Source: Rhizobium sp. BK602
Lineage (GTDB): Bacteria > Pseudomonadota > Alphaproteobacteria > Rhizobiales > Rhizobiaceae
Direction: 5' to 3'
Length of the DNA: 64,000 nucleotides
Assembly: GCF_014195095.1 (NCBI RefSeq)
Contig: NZ_JACIBC010000002.1
Span: 248,001 to 312,000 of the forward strand
In this document: piece after piece, positions 25,206 to 36,798 of the stretch
How the letters are laid out: each line of letters starts with the position of its first letter
How positions within the stretch are numbered: the first letter of the stretch is position 1
The notes under the pieces: generated by a model
What the model was told of the DNA's origin: nothing
The model's database searches: none
What the model saw: the letters and a program-made list of their open reading frames with translations, nothing else
Made by a program: the position numbers and the translations under genes

Positions 25206-26729
25206 ATGAGCGACAAACAGAAGAAACCGCAAAAGCTCAAGGCCCGCCTGCCGCGTGGCTTTGTCGATCGTTCGGCAAGCGACATTCGCGCCGTCAACGA
25301 AATGACCGCAAAGATCCGGGCTGTCTATGAGCATTATGGCTTCGATCCCGTCGAAACACCGCTGTTCGAATATACCGATGCGCTGGGCAAGTTCCTGCCC
25401 GACAGCGACCGGCCGAACGAGGGCGTGTTCTCGCTGCAGGACGACGATGAGCAGTGGATGTCGCTGCGCTACGACCTGACCGCGCCGCTCGCCCGTCATG
25501 TCGCCGAGAATTTCAACGAGATCCAGCTGCCCTACCGCACCTATCGCGCCGGCTATGTCTTCCGCAACGAGAAGCCAGGTCCCGGCCGTTTCCGTCAGTT
25601 CATGCAGTTCGATGCCGACACGGTCGGTGCGCCCGGCGTGCAGGCGGACGCCGAAATGTGCATGATGATGTCCGACACGCTGGAAGCGCTCGGTATCAAG
25701 CGCGGCGACTATGTTGTCCGTGTCAACAACCGCAAGGTTCTTGACGGCGTGCTCGAAGCGATCGGCCTCGGTGGCGATGACAAGGCCGGCCAGCGCCTGA
25801 ACGTGCTGCGGGCCATCGACAAGCTCGACAAGTTCGGTCCGGAAGGGGTCGCACTGCTGCTTGGTCCCGGCCGCAAGGACGAGTCCGGCGATTTCACCAA
25901 GGGTGCCGGGCTGAATGCGGAGCAGATCGAAAAGGTGCTCTTCTTCGTCGGCATCAAGGATTATGCCGAAAGCGCGGCGCAACTCGCCGAGCTGGTCGCC
26001 GGCACGTCCAAGGGTGGCGAGGGCGTCGAGGAGCTGAACCTGATCGGCAGCCTCGTCACCAGCGCCGGCTATCAGGCCGACCGCATCAAGATCGATCCGT
26101 CCGTGGTTCGCGGCCTCGAATATTATACCGGCCCGGTCTACGAGGCCGAACTCACCTTCGACGTCACCAACGAGAAGGGCGAAAAGGTCGTCTTCGGCTC
26201 GGTCGGTGGCGGCGGCCGCTATGACGGGCTCGTGTCGCGCTTCATGGGTCAACCCGTACCTGCCACCGGCTTCTCCATCGGCGTGTCGCGCCTGATGACG
26301 GCCTTGAAGAACCTCGGCAAGCTCGGCCAGGACGAGGTGATCGAGCCCGTACTCGTCACCGTCATGGATGGTGATGTCGAGGCCATGGGCCGCTACCAGC
26401 GCTTCACGCAGCAATTGCGCGCCGCCGGCATTCGCGCCGAGATGTTCCAGGGCAACTGGAAGAAGTTCGGCAACCAGCTGAAATATGCCGATCGCCGCGG
26501 CTGCCCGATCGCCATCATCCAGGGCGGCGACGAGCGCGCGCAGGGCGTGGTCCAGCTCAAGGATCTGATCGAGGGCAAGCGTCTCTCCGGCGAGATCGAG
26601 GACAATGCCAGCTGGCGCGAGGCGCGTGTGGCGCAGGAGACCGTGCCGGAGGCCGATCTGGTGGCCAAGGTGCAGGCGATTCTGGTGGCACAGGCGGAAG
26701 ATCGCAAGAGGGCGAGTGGCGATGTCTGA
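25206..26729 (+). CDS. hisS: Histidyl-tRNA synthetase
   Basis: HisS charges tRNA-His in the cytoplasm. The 507-residue protein has the class II motifs: [17 protein letters not shown] (motif 1/2 region), [20 protein letters not shown] (motif 2), [17 protein letters not shown] (histidine A motif), and [13 protein letters not shown] with FSIGVSRLM (motif 3). The C-terminal anticodon-binding domain follows from about residue 380. It starts the block hisS-hisZ-hisG with 60 bases before hisZ. HisZ is itself a hisS-like paralogue, so the two neighbours share the same catalytic fold. Confidence 0.95.
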   Translation: MSDKQKKPQKLKARLPRGFVDRSASDIRAVNEMTAKIRAVYEHYGFDPVETPLFEYTDALGKFLPDSDRPNEGVFSLQDDDEQWMSLRYDLTAPLARHVAENFNEIQLPYRTYRAGYVFRNEKPGPGRFRQFMQFDADTVGAPGVQADAEMCMMMSDTLEALGIKRGDYVVRVNNRKVLDGVLEAIGLGGDDKAGQRLNVLRAIDKLDKFGPEGVALLLGPGRKDESGDFTKGAGLNAEQIEKVLFFVGIKDYAESAAQLAELVAGTSKGGEGVEELNLIGSLVTSAGYQADRIKIDPSVVRGLEYYTGPVYEAELTFDVTNEKGEKVVFGSVGGGGRYDGLVSRFMGQPVPATGFSIGVSRLMTALKNLGKLGQDEVIEPVLVTVMDGDVEAMGRYQRFTQQLRAAGIRAEMFQGNWKKFGNQLKYADRRGCPIAIIQGGDERAQGVVQLKDLIEGKRLSGEIEDNASWREARVAQETVPEADLVAKVQAILVAQAEDRKRASGDV

Positions 26730-26789
26730 GTGCGTCGGCCAATCTCGCTTTCACCTTCTCCCCGCTGGGGAGACGGGGAGGGTAGCGCT

Positions 26790-27911
26790 ATGCCGCTGAT
26801 CAACCTCCCGGATTTTGCCGACGATCTTCTGGCCGAGTTCATCGCTCGCAAGACGGATCGGGTGGACACGCCGATCATCCAGCCGGCCGAGCCCTTTCTG
26901 GACATGGCCGGCGAGGATCTTCGCCGCCGTATCTTCATGACCGAGAGCGAGACCGGCGCCAGCCTCTGCCTGCGCCCGGAATTCACCATTCCGGTCTGTC
27001 TGCGCCATATCGAGACCGCGACGGGTACGCCGAAGCGCTACTCCTATCTCGGCGAGATCTTTCGGCAGCGCCGCGAAGGCGGCAATGAATTCTATCAGGC
27101 TGGGATCGAGGATCTCGGCGATCGCGATATCGCCAGCGCCGATGCCCGCGCCATCGGCGATGCCATCGGCATTCTCAACTGCGTCGTGCCGGGCAGGGTG
27201 CTGTCGGTGACGCTCGGCGATCAGGCCGTCTTCGAAGCGGTCGTGCAGGCGCTTGGCCTGCCATCCGGCTGGCAGAAGCGGCTGATCCATGCCTTCGGCA
27301 ACATGATGCAGCTCGAAACCCTGCTGGCTCGGCTTGCCAGCCCGCAGCCGGTGACCGGGCTCGATCCGCATGTGCTCGATTTCCTGACGCGTGGCGACGA
27401 GCAGGGGCTGGTCCAGCATATCGACGCCACCATGAAGGCAACCGGCTATTCCACCAACGCCAGTCGTTCGCCGCAGGAGATCGCCCGCCGCCTCCGCGAA
27501 AAGCTTGTCCTGTCGGAAACCCGCCTCGACGATGCGGCTTTCCATGTGCTGGAGGAGTTCCTGTCGCTGAGTCTGCCGCTTGCCGACGCTTCCTCGGCGC
27601 TGGCCGGCTTTGCCGATGCCGCCGGGCTGACGCTCGGGGCCGCGCTGGAGCGTTTCGACGCTCGTGTCGCGGCGCTCGCCAATGCCGGCGTCGATGCCTC
27701 GAAGATCGATTATCGCGCCGCCTTCGGCCGCCCGCTCGACTATTATACCGGTCTCGTCTTCGAAGTGACGGTGGAGGGGTCGACGGCGGTTCTTGCCGGC
27801 GGCGGCCGCTTCGACCGGCTGCTGACGCTGCTTGGCGCGAAGGACCATATTCCGGCCGTCGGCTTCGCGCTTTGGCTTGACCGTATCGAGACCGCGAGGG
27901 CAGCCCGATGA
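26790..27911 (+). CDS. hisZ: ATP phosphoribosyltransferase regulatory subunit
   Basis: HisZ has a class II synthetase-like fold but no charging activity. It forms a complex with short-form HisG and confers activity and feedback control on the first step of histidine synthesis. The 373-residue protein keeps [20 protein letters not shown] and [13 protein letters not shown] but lacks an anticodon-binding domain. I chose the ATG at 26790, preceded by GGAGGG. Its stop overlaps the hisG start by four bases, as is usual for partner subunits. Confidence 0.92.
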   Translation: MPLINLPDFADDLLAEFIARKTDRVDTPIIQPAEPFLDMAGEDLRRRIFMTESETGASLCLRPEFTIPVCLRHIETATGTPKRYSYLGEIFRQRREGGNEFYQAGIEDLGDRDIASADARAIGDAIGILNCVVPGRVLSVTLGDQAVFEAVVQALGLPSGWQKRLIHAFGNMMQLETLLARLASPQPVTGLDPHVLDFLTRGDEQGLVQHIDATMKATGYSTNASRSPQEIARRLREKLVLSETRLDDAAFHVLEEFLSLSLPLADASSALAGFADAAGLTLGAALERFDARVAALANAGVDASKIDYRAAFGRPLDYYTGLVFEVTVEGSTAVLAGGGRFDRLLTLLGAKDHIPAVGFALWLDRIETARAAR

Positions 27912-28621
27912 CCATCACCATTGCGCTCCCCTCCAAGGGCCGGATGAAGGAGGATTGCTCGGCGATCTTCGAGCGTGCCGGCATGCCCATCGTCGCCGTC
28001 GGCAACGACCGCTCCTATCGCGGCCGCGTCGAGGGTTGGGACGATGTCGAAGTGGCATTCCTCTCGGCATCGGAAATTTCGCGCGAGATCGGCAATGGCA
28101 GCGTCGATTTCGGCGTCACCGGCGAGGATCTGGTGCGCGAAGGCATGGCGGAGGCCGACCGCCGCGTCGAATTCTGCGCCCGCCTCGGCTTCGGCCACGC
28201 CGATGTCGTGGTCGCCGTGCCGGATATCTGGCTCGACATCGATACGATGGCCGATCTTGGCGACGTCGCCGCAGATTTCCGCGCCCGTCACGGCCGCAGG
28301 CTGACGGTCGCCACCAAATACTGGCGGCTGACGCAGCAGTTCTTCTCCAGCCAGCACGGCATCCAGCTCTACCGCATCGTCGAGAGCCTCGGCGCCACCG
28401 AAGGCGCGCCCGCCGCCGGGTCGGCCGATATCATCGTCGATATCACCTCGACCGGCTCGACGCTGAAGGCGAACCATCTGAAGATCCTTTCGGATGGCAC
28501 CATTCTGCGCTCGGAAGCCTGCCTGGTTCGTGCCCGCAAGGAGAGCCATGAAGGCAATCCGATGGTCCAGCGCATCATCGCTGCGGTGCAGAATGCGGGA
28601 GCAAGGAGCGACGACACTTGA
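27908..28621 (+). CDS. hisG: ATP phosphoribosyltransferase, short form
   Basis: HisG joins ATP and PRPP in the first step of histidine synthesis. The 237-residue length and lack of the C-terminal regulatory domain mark it as the short HisG(S), which needs HisZ. Key features are [11 protein letters not shown] at the N-terminus, [11 protein letters not shown], and the PRPP-binding [15 protein letters not shown]. It overlaps hisZ by four bases. No terminator is visible before the convergent VapC gene 75 bases downstream. Confidence 0.94.
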   Translation: MTITIALPSKGRMKEDCSAIFERAGMPIVAVGNDRSYRGRVEGWDDVEVAFLSASEISREIGNGSVDFGVTGEDLVREGMAEADRRVEFCARLGFGHADVVVAVPDIWLDIDTMADLGDVAADFRARHGRRLTVATKYWRLTQQFFSSQHGIQLYRIVESLGATEGAPAAGSADIIVDITSTGSTLKANHLKILSDGTILRSEACLVRARKESHEGNPMVQRIIAAVQNAGARSDDT

Positions 28622-28696
28622 CGGAAGAGGCGGTTGCTTTTCTGCTCACTCCCGGCTGACGCACCGGAGGTTTCCGGAGATGCTGCGCGATGGCCT

Positions 28697-29086
28697 TCAC
28701 GCCTCCCTGACGTTTTCATAGCCAGCCGCCTTCGCTGTCTTCACCAGCTTTCGGTCGAAGGTGACGAAGCCCTCGCAATGCGCCGATCGGCTGAGATGCA
28801 GGGCGTCGGCAAAATCCATCCCTTTTTCGGCCAGATCGAGCGCCGCCGCGACAAGGGCGGCGTCTTCTACCGTTACGGTGGGAAGGCCACCGAAAGCTTT
28901 CAGCGCGTCGGCCACATCGGTCGGACGAAAGCCATATGTGCTGCGCAGCACCCATTCGACTTCCAGAACAACGGTAGCGGCAACGAAGACGGCCTCGCCG
29001 TCAATGATTCTACGAGCATGGAGAGATTGTTCGGGATGATCGCCGGTCAGATAGCGGACAATCAGATTGGTATCAATCGCGATCAT
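28697..29086 (-). CDS. vapC: VapC-type PIN-domain toxin
   Basis: The 129-residue protein is a PIN-domain ribonuclease. The acidic catalytic residues appear intact: Asp5 (MIAIDTN), Glu42 (LEVEW), Asp91/Asp94 (GMDFADALHL) and Asp111 (FVTFDRK). VapC toxins cut initiator tRNA or rRNA. I chose the ATG at 29086, which overlaps the antitoxin gene by 14 bases. The pair lies convergent to hisG and is followed upstream by a mosaic repeat. Confidence 0.9.
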   Translation of the reverse strand: MIAIDTNLIVRYLTGDHPEQSLHARRIIDGEAVFVAATVVLEVEWVLRSTYGFRPTDVADALKAFGGLPTVTVEDAALVAAALDLAEKGMDFADALHLSRSAHCEGFVTFDRKLVKTAKAAGYENVREA

Positions 29087-29348
29087 GGCGGCGCCGGGCT
29101 TCGGCCAGCACACCGGCCTCCATGTCTTCCAGGGACTTCGGCTCGCCTTTGAAGGGCAGTAGTCCGAATACCTCGTCCGGCCGCGTCGTCGCGAAGGCCG
29201 GCGCCCGCTTTAACAGCACGCCGTCCGCGGTTTCCTCGACGATCAGCCGCGTACCGGCATCCCATTCCCGCCGCTGGCGTATGGCTTTCGGCAGGATGAC
29301 CTGCCCCTTGGTCGAGACGGTGGTGATGATCTGTTCGGCATTCGCCAT
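29073..29348 (-). CDS. vapB: VapB-type antitoxin (AbrB/MazE fold)
   Basis: The 91-residue protein has an N-terminal swapped-hairpin AbrB domain (VSTKGQVILPKAIRQRREWD, then GTRLIVEET) that binds DNA and represses the operon, and a C-terminal segment (PFKGEPKSLEDMEAG) that neutralises the toxin. Its end overlaps vapC by 14 bases, so translation is coupled and the antitoxin is made first, the standard order. Confidence 0.9.
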   Translation of the reverse strand: MANAEQIITTVSTKGQVILPKAIRQRREWDAGTRLIVEETADGVLLKRAPAFATTRPDEVFGLLPFKGEPKSLEDMEAGVLAEARRRHDRD

Positions 29349-29370
29349 CAGCCTGATTTCCCTGAAGCAG

Positions 29371-29467
29371 GTCTCGCAAAAATGTGCGGCGGTTTTGCGC
29401 CAACGACATCCGCAACATCAAAGACCTAAAGCGCGAGAAGCGAATCCGAAGGATCGTGACGCGCGTT
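29371..29467. repeat. RIME-like mosaic element, copy 3
   Basis: A 97-base element starting GTCTCGCAAAAATGTGCGGC, with ACATCAAAGACCTAAAGCGC and ending GGATCGTGACGCGCGTTA, matches the copy at 46653-46757 along nearly its full length. It lies just upstream of vapB. Its 5' module also resembles the start of the copy at 53.6 kb. Confidence 0.72.
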
Positions 29468-29543
29468 AGTGTAAGACGGAAGTAAGATAGCCGCGATTGT
29501 CTCACGCTTCAAGGCAGAACCTCGCTCCATCGATATCGACACG

Positions 29544-29571
29544 AAAAAGCCCGCCGTGGAAACGGCGGGCT
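29544..29571 (-). terminator. Rho-independent terminator after the doxX gene
   Basis: On the reverse strand, arms GCCCGCCGT and ACGGCGGGC form a nine-base stem followed by TTTTT. It lies 23 bases after the DoxX gene stop and ends that transcript. Confidence 0.85.
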
Positions 29572-29594
29572 CGGTCTTGGACTGATATCGAGGA

Positions 29595-30038
29595 TCAGGC
29601 TGCTGCATAGGCGCCGCGGCGCGCGTCGAGCGAGTAGACGCCCGGGCCGTTGGTGGCGAGCATGATGTAGGCGCCGGCCAGCGTGATGTTCTTCAGGAAG
29701 TTGACGAAGTTCAGGCTGTTGATCCAGCCGTTGGCGGCGGCCGGGAAGTCCGGAACGTTGACGGTCGGCAGGTGGAAGACGATGCCGGTGAAGACGCAGA
29801 AGGCGGCGAGCAGCCAGCCGACGATGCGGATCTGGAAGCCGATCAGAACGCAGACGCCGGTGATGAATTCGAATGCGCCGGCAAGATAGGTGAGCAGCGT
29901 GGCGGCGGGCATGCCGGCGCCGGCGATCATGCCTGCGGTGCCTGCCGGGTCGCTCAGCTTGCCGAAGCCGGCAAAGATGAACATGAAGGCGAGCAGGACG
30001 CGCGCCACAAGGATGATGACGTTGTTGGTATTGGACAT
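29595..30038 (-). CDS. DoxX-family membrane protein
   Basis: The 147-residue protein has four hydrophobic segments (for example VARVLLAFMFIFAGFGKLSD and ITGVCVLIGFQIRIVGWLLA) and matches the DoxX family of small inner-membrane proteins, which in other bacteria act with thiol or redox systems. I chose the ATG at 30038. It is monocistronic, closed by a strong terminator, and divergent from the GST gene across about 210 bases; a joint role in redox stress is possible but unproven. Confidence 0.88.
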   Translation of the reverse strand: MSNTNNVIILVARVLLAFMFIFAGFGKLSDPAGTAGMIAGAGMPAATLLTYLAGAFEFITGVCVLIGFQIRIVGWLLAAFCVFTGIVFHLPTVNVPDFPAAANGWINSLNFVNFLKNITLAGAYIMLATNGPGVYSLDARRGAYAAA

Positions 30039-30251
30039 GACAGTCTCCAGTAGGGCGGTCGGCGCCGTGAGTGACAATTTCTGAAGACCGTTATTCGCGA
30101 TTTCGAGCAGATTGAAAAGATAAACAACTGCGCACGATTAGTTCACAATCATTGAACAATCGCCCGCAATCGATCCCTTCCCATCCAGTGCATATCGGCT
30201 ATGGTGGCGCGAATTCATTTGCCAAATCACGATTTTCGGAAGGAACCCCCG

Positions 30252-30959
30252 ATGGCCGACCTCTCCTCGTTTCCGATCACCAAGCGCTGGCCAGCCAGCA
30301 ATCCGGACATCATCCAGCTCTATTCGCTGCCGACACCGAACGGCGTCAAGGTTTCGATCGCGCTGGAGGAACTGGAACTTCCCTATGAGCCGCATCTGAT
30401 TTCCTTCGGCACCAACGACCAGAAATCGCCGGAATTCGTCTCGCTCAATCCGAACGGCCGCATTCCGGCGATCATCGATCCCAACGGTCCGGACGGCAAG
30501 CCGATCGGCCTGTTCGAATCCGGCGCCATTCTTGTCTATCTCGCCGAAAAGACCGGCAGGCTCATTCCAGCCGACGCAGCCGGGCGCTACGAGACGCTGC
30601 AATGGGTCTTCTTCCAGATGGGCGGCATCGGCCCGATGTTCGGGCAGTTCGGCCATTTCTTCAAATTCGCCGCCGACAAGGTCGCCAACAATTCCTATCC
30701 GGTGGAGCGCTATCGCGACGAGGCCAAGCGCCTGCTCGGCGTCTTGGAAGACCGTTTGAGGGGCCGTCAGTGGATCATGGGCGATGAATATACGATTGCC
30801 GATATCGCCACCTTCCCCTGGGTCCGCGGCGTCGATGTCTTCTATGGCGGCCGCGATGTCCTGGAACTCGCAAGCTTCCCTTCGGTCATGGACTGGGTCG
30901 AGCGCGCAACCGCCCGCCCGGCGAGCCAGCGTGGGCTGAATATTCCGAAGCGCGATTGA
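30252..30959 (+). CDS. Glutathione S-transferase (nu class, YghU/YfcG-like)
   Basis: The 235-residue protein has an N-terminal thioredoxin-like domain with the nu-class pattern YSLPTPNGVKVSIALEE (Thr29, Asn31) and the glutathione-binding FESGAILVYLAEK, followed by an all-helical C-terminal domain. Nu-class enzymes use glutathione for disulfide reduction or peroxidase reactions. I chose the ATG at 30252, 13 bases after AAGGAA. It is monocistronic and probably has a redox-protection role in the cytoplasm. Confidence 0.9.
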   Translation: MADLSSFPITKRWPASNPDIIQLYSLPTPNGVKVSIALEELELPYEPHLISFGTNDQKSPEFVSLNPNGRIPAIIDPNGPDGKPIGLFESGAILVYLAEKTGRLIPADAAGRYETLQWVFFQMGGIGPMFGQFGHFFKFAADKVANNSYPVERYRDEAKRLLGVLEDRLRGRQWIMGDEYTIADIATFPWVRGVDVFYGGRDVLELASFPSVMDWVERATARPASQRGLNIPKRD

Positions 30960-31039
30960 TCGGCTTCACCTTCGTCGGGGGCAGGTCAGGCATATCCGCC
31001 GTGCCGCACTTATGTGCCTGGCCCCTCGCCAACAGCGAC

Positions 31040-31570
31040 CTACTGCCGGTTCGCCAACTGGCTCCCCGGTTCCATCTTGAAGCGGGGAAACAGGAAGACG
31101 CCGACCATGCTGCCGGCATGGTTGCCTTCCGTGCTGATCGACTCTCCGACACAGAAGATCGGTTGGCGATGCCCGGAGCTGCCAAGTGCCGTGGTGGAAT
31201 AGCAGAAGCTGGACGAAGCGGCGGCCGCCTGCTCGAACAGATCGAGGATGCGGGTGCGATCCGGTGCGTCATAGCAGTTCATCAGGCTGAGCAGCCCGCA
31301 TTCCGACGTGCTCAAACCATGCAGCATCGTGCTCCACTGGCCGAGCTTGATGAGGCCGCTTGCCAGATCGCCGGTCCATCCTTCGGAAACGCAGAACTGC
31401 GCCATGAGATCGGGATCGTGACCGCTGAACTCCAGCGATCCCGGAGCAAAAGGTACGGCAAGACTGGCTTTGGCGATCTTGAACAAGATGTTCCCCAACT
31501 TGAGGCGCGGGTTCCCCTGCGCGCGCTTCAATCGAATTCCAAGCAAGCAGTGAGCGGAGTATCGCTCCAC
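31040..31570 (-). CDS. Hypothetical protein with uncertain N-terminus
   Basis: A 176-residue frame has strongly GC-biased third positions across most of its length, which argues for a real gene, but I do not recognise the family. Visible stretches include LEFSGHDPDLMAQFCVSEGW and CVGESISTEGNHAGSMVGV; no membrane segment or signal is present. The only start in frame is GTG at 31570 with no ribosome binding site. The same frame stays open about 100 bases further upstream without a start codon, while a neighbouring frame offers an ATG there. The gene may begin with a frameshift, or its true start is missing. Confidence 0.5.
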   Translation of the reverse strand: MERYSAHCLLGIRLKRAQGNPRLKLGNILFKIAKASLAVPFAPGSLEFSGHDPDLMAQFCVSEGWTGDLASGLIKLGQWSTMLHGLSTSECGLLSLMNCYDAPDRTRILDLFEQAAAASSSFCYSTTALGSSGHRQPIFCVGESISTEGNHAGSMVGVFLFPRFKMEPGSQLANRQ

Positions 31571-31880
31571 ATTCGCACAGCCACAGGCGGGCGAAGCCGC
31601 CTCTTCGCCAACTCCCTGAACCCGGGATGTGCTCCCGATTTCGACCCAATCATTCAGGTCGACTCAAGTAATAATTTTGTGTGCTTTATCTAACGAAAAA
31701 ATTGAGATCGCAGCTTGATGCGCATCATGCGCTGAAATCAAGTAGAAATCATTGCCCCTGCAACGATCATCTCCAAAATCGCCACGTTGCGATTTATAGG
31801 TGCTTTTACAAAAACAGCAATGGGGCAATTTGCACAAATGAAATCTTATGAAGAAAGTATCGCGTCACGGCGGATAAATG
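31571..31880. other. AT-richer intergenic region upstream of the hypothetical gene
   Basis: This low-GC stretch between the hypothetical protein and the groEL terminator probably carries the promoter of the former. I see no gene or repeat in it. Confidence 0.35.
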
Positions 31881-31906
31881 AAAAGGGCGGCCCGAGAGCC
31901 GCCCTT
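31881..31906 (-). terminator. Rho-independent terminator of the groESL operon
   Basis: On the reverse strand the stem arms GGGCGGC and GCCGCCC flank a short loop and are followed by TTTT. It lies about 40 bases beyond the 104-bp repeats that follow groEL, so the repeats are inside the operon transcript. Confidence 0.82.
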
Positions 31907-31946
31907 CGTCCATTCCGGATGCCGGATTGAACAGTCGTAACAGGCG

Positions 31947-33844
<1,898 letters not shown>

Positions 33845-33877
33845 TCAGCTGTATCGGAAAAAAGGGAACCGGCCGGA

Positions 33878-34174
33878 TCAGCCGATGATGCCCATGATGT
33901 CGGCTTCCTTCATGATCAGAAGGTCTTCGCCGTTGAGCTTGACTTCGGTGCCGGACCACTTGCCGAACAGAACGCGATCGCCAACCTTGACGTCGAGTGC
34001 TACGACCTTGCCGGATTCATCACGGGCGCCCGAGCCGACGGCGACGATTTCGCCTTCCTGCGGCTTTTCCTTGGCGGTGTCCGGAATGATGATGCCACCC
34101 TTGGTCTTTTCTTCAGACTCGACGCGACGAACGACGACACGGTCATGAAGGGGGCGGAAGTTGGTGCTTGCCAT
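33878..34174 (-). CDS. groS: 10 kDa co-chaperonin GroES
   Basis: The 98-residue protein is the GroES lid of the chaperonin. It has the N-terminal [19 protein letters not shown], the mobile loop region [14 protein letters not shown] that contacts GroEL, and [14 protein letters not shown]. It is the first gene of the operon, with CIRCE and promoter 60-120 bases upstream. No abnormal features are seen. Confidence 0.97.
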   Translation of the reverse strand: MASTNFRPLHDRVVVRRVESEEKTKGGIIIPDTAKEKPQEGEIVAVGSGARDESGKVVALDVKVGDRVLFGKWSGTEVKLNGEDLLIMKEADIMGIIG

Positions 34175-34233
34175 TGTCTAATCCCTCGATCAAATGACAT
34201 TCACGGACCAGCGGGGGGCCCGTATGGATTTTG

Positions 34234-34260
34234 TTAGCACTCGTCTCTGGAGAGTGCTAG
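34234..34260 (-). promoter_or_regulatory. CIRCE element (HrcA operator)
   Basis: TTAGCACTC (34234-34242), nine bases, then GAGTGCTAG (34252-34260) match the CIRCE consensus except for the last base. It sits between the promoter and groES, so HrcA would repress the operon at normal temperature. Confidence 0.95.
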
Positions 34261-34267
34261 CGACGGT

Positions 34268-34296
34268 GATTTAGGATTGGCTGCCAAACGAGTCAA
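34268..34296 (-). promoter_or_regulatory. groESL promoter
   Basis: On the reverse strand, TTGACT (34296-34291), a 17-base spacer and TAAATC (34273-34268) form a vegetative-like promoter seven bases before CIRCE. The CTTGAC start also fits a heat-shock sigma -35 box, so dual control is possible. Confidence 0.65.
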
Positions 34297-34439
34297 GAAC
34301 AGCGCGATGAAATTTTTCGGACAGCGCTTCGTTGACTTGCCGTGGGTTTTGCCGGAAAATTCTGAATATGGGGTTTGCGAATACCCCACGAGGCGTCATG
34401 CCGGAGTTTCGCGTCCATCTTTTTTGAAAGGGACGTAAC

Positions 34440-35261
34440 ATGACTTCGTTCAACGCCATCACCCCCGAAAAGCTTCTTCGTCTGCTGGGTACGCCGAAAG
34501 CGCCCGCGATCCTCGATGTTCGCGACGCCGATGATTTTGCCGCCGATCCCTATCTGCTGCCGGCCTCCCGACGCCGGGATCACGGGACCGTCCAGGCCTG
34601 GGCCGCCGAATTTCGCGACCGGAATGTCGTCTGTCTCTGTCAGCATGGCGGCAAGCTCAGCGAAGGCGTTGCCGCATGGCTGCGGCTGGCCGGCGCTACT
34701 GCGGAAATCCTCGATGGTGGCCTCGACGCCTGGCGGACAGCCGGATTGCCGCTGATCCCGGTTTCGATCCTCCCCGGGGCGGACGCGTCGGGTCCGAGTG
34801 TGTGGGTGACCCGCGCCCGGCCGAAGATCGATCGCATCGCATGCCCCTGGCTGATCCGTCGTTTCGTCGATCCCAGCGCATCGTTTCTCTTCGTGACGCC
34901 GCAGGAAGTCGACGGCGTTGCCGAGCGTTTCGGCGCGACGCCCTTCGACGTGGAGGGGGTATTCTGGAGCCATCGCGAGGAGGAATGCACTTTCGATACG
35001 ATGGTCAAGGAATTCCGGCTTGACCTGCCGGCGCTTCATCATCTTTCCCGTATTGTGAGGGGCGCCGACACCAACCGGCTCGACCTCGAACCGCAGGCGG
35101 CCGGCCTGCTTGCCATTTCGCTCGGACTGTCGCGCATGTATGCTGACGATCTCGAACAGTTGGAAGCGGGCATGCTGTGTTATGACGCGCTCTATCGCTG
35201 GGCGCGCGACGCGACGCAGGAAAAGCATGACTGGGTATCGCATGGGGCACGGAAATCGTGA
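34440..35261 (+). CDS. Rhodanese-ChrB chromate resistance protein
   Basis: The 273-residue protein joins an N-terminal rhodanese domain (residues about 8-105, with active-site loop CQHGGKLSEG at Cys67) to a ChrB C-terminal domain (WVTRARPKIDRIACPWLIRR, EECTFDTMVKEF). ChrB-type proteins sense or aid resistance to chromate. It overlaps chrA by four bases, so the two are made together. A small hairpin (TGGGGT/ACCCCA, 34369-34388) lies in the leader. The fusion suggests sulfur or thiol chemistry in chromate handling, which is an inference. Confidence 0.86.
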   Translation: MTSFNAITPEKLLRLLGTPKAPAILDVRDADDFAADPYLLPASRRRDHGTVQAWAAEFRDRNVVCLCQHGGKLSEGVAAWLRLAGATAEILDGGLDAWRTAGLPLIPVSILPGADASGPSVWVTRARPKIDRIACPWLIRRFVDPSASFLFVTPQEVDGVAERFGATPFDVEGVFWSHREEECTFDTMVKEFRLDLPALHHLSRIVRGADTNRLDLEPQAAGLLAISLGLSRMYADDLEQLEAGMLCYDALYRWARDATQEKHDWVSHGARKS

Positions 35262-36694
35262 GCGAAACCGTTTTGGCTGACGATCTCGCCCCAGAGCCTT
35301 CCTTCGCGGAGGCGACCCGTGTCTGGACGCGCATCGGCCTGTTGAGCTTCGGCGGTCCGGCCGGGCAGATCGCCTTGATGCACCGTATCCTGGTCGACGA
35401 GAAGCGCTGGATCGACGAGGAGCGCTTCCTGCATGCGCTGAGCTACTGCATGCTGCTGCCAGGCCCGGAGGCGCAGCAGCTTGCCACCTATATCGGCTGG
35501 CTCCTGCATGGCGTGCGCGGCGGCCTGGTCGCCGGCCTGCTGTTCATCCTGCCGGGCTTTGCCGTCATCCTGGCCCTGTCTTCCTTCTACGCGCTGTTTC
35601 ACGATACCAGCCTGTTGGCGACCGTCTTCTTCGGCATCAAGGCCGGCGTGCTGGCGATCGTGCTGCAGGCTCTGATCCGGCTCAGCGGCCGGGCGCTGAA
35701 GACGCGGTTTCATGTCGCCGTCGCGGTGGCGAGCTTCCTCCTGCTCTTCGTCTTCGATCTGCCGTTTCCGCTGGTCGTGCTTCTGGCGGGGCTTACGGGG
35801 TACGGCCGTGTGCTGCATCGTGCCTATCGCGACGACGGCTGGCGGCCGCGCCTGCCGCGGTTGGCGCTGTCCGGCTTTGGCATGGGTGGCCTGCGCGGCG
35901 TCCGTGCCCGGATGACCTTTCTCACCCTCTTGTGCTGGCTGGCGATCTGGCAGGCGCCGCTCCTGCTGGTGCACGGGCTGGATGGCCCGAAGGATATCAT
36001 CGCCGAAACGCTGAGCGGCCAGGCGAATGTCTTCGGCGCGATCTTCTCCTTCTTCTCGCGCATGGCGGTCGTCACCTTCGGCGGCGCCTACGCCGTGCTT
36101 GCCTATGTCGCGCAGACGGCGGTGCAGCATTATGCCTGGCTGCGGCCGGGCGAGATGCTGGATGGGCTCGCGCTGGCGGAGACGACGCCGGGGCCGCTGG
36201 TGCTGGTCCTCTGTTTCGTCGGCTTCATGGCCGGCTTCCGCAACCCCTTCGGCTTCGATCCGCTGACGGCGGGCTTCCTCGGCGCAAGCCTTGCGGCATG
36301 GGCGACCTTCGCGCCGAGCTTCCTCTTCATCTTTGCCGGCGCACCCTATATCGAGCGCCTGCGCGGTCATGCCGGCCTGTCGGCGGCTCTGGCCGCCATC
36401 ACGGCGGCGATCGTCGGGGTCATGGCCAATCTGTCGCTCTGGTTCGGCCTGCATGTGCTCTTTGTCGATGTCAGCCGGCTGGTGCTCCTCGGCCATCGTG
36501 TCCGCACCGCGGGTGGCGACTATGCCGATGTGCCGGTCGCCGGCATCGCCTGGCCGGTCTGGGCGACGATCGACGTTTCGGCGCTCCTGCTTTTCATCCT
36601 CGCCTGCGTGCTGGTCTTTCGCCGCAAGGCCGGGGTGGCGACCGTGCTCGGCGTGTCCGCCCTTGCCGGCTGCCTGCTCCGCCTTGGCGGCTGA
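35258..36694 (+). CDS. chrA: Chromate efflux transporter ChrA
   Basis: The 478-residue inner-membrane protein has two homologous CHR domains. The first contains LLSFGGPAGQIALMHR and MLLPGPEAQQLATYIGW; the second contains VVTFGGAYAVLAYV and ETTPGPLVLVL. The two-domain form expels chromate using the proton gradient. It starts at a GTG overlapping the upstream gene by four bases. Together with the rhodanese-ChrB protein it makes a compact resistance operon beside groESL. Confidence 0.92.
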   Translation: MSETVLADDLAPEPSFAEATRVWTRIGLLSFGGPAGQIALMHRILVDEKRWIDEERFLHALSYCMLLPGPEAQQLATYIGWLLHGVRGGLVAGLLFILPGFAVILALSSFYALFHDTSLLATVFFGIKAGVLAIVLQALIRLSGRALKTRFHVAVAVASFLLLFVFDLPFPLVVLLAGLTGYGRVLHRAYRDDGWRPRLPRLALSGFGMGGLRGVRARMTFLTLLCWLAIWQAPLLLVHGLDGPKDIIAETLSGQANVFGAIFSFFSRMAVVTFGGAYAVLAYVAQTAVQHYAWLRPGEMLDGLALAETTPGPLVLVLCFVGFMAGFRNPFGFDPLTAGFLGASLAAWATFAPSFLFIFAGAPYIERLRGHAGLSAALAAITAAIVGVMANLSLWFGLHVLFVDVSRLVLLGHRVRTAGGDYADVPVAGIAWPVWATIDVSALLLFILACVLVFRRKAGVATVLGVSALAGCLLRLGG

Positions 36695-36798
36695 CGCGCA
36701 TGCGGTCTATGTGCGGCGCAAAAACCTGGCGCTCCGCTCTTGTAATTTGCCGGCCGGTTTGCGATGTCAGCCCCGATTTCTTTGAATGCGAGGATGGC

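Noticed and set aside
25122..26414. A 430-residue open frame on the reverse strand opposite hisS
   Set aside because: hisS has all class II synthetase motifs; the antisense frame has no domain and arises from strong codon bias.
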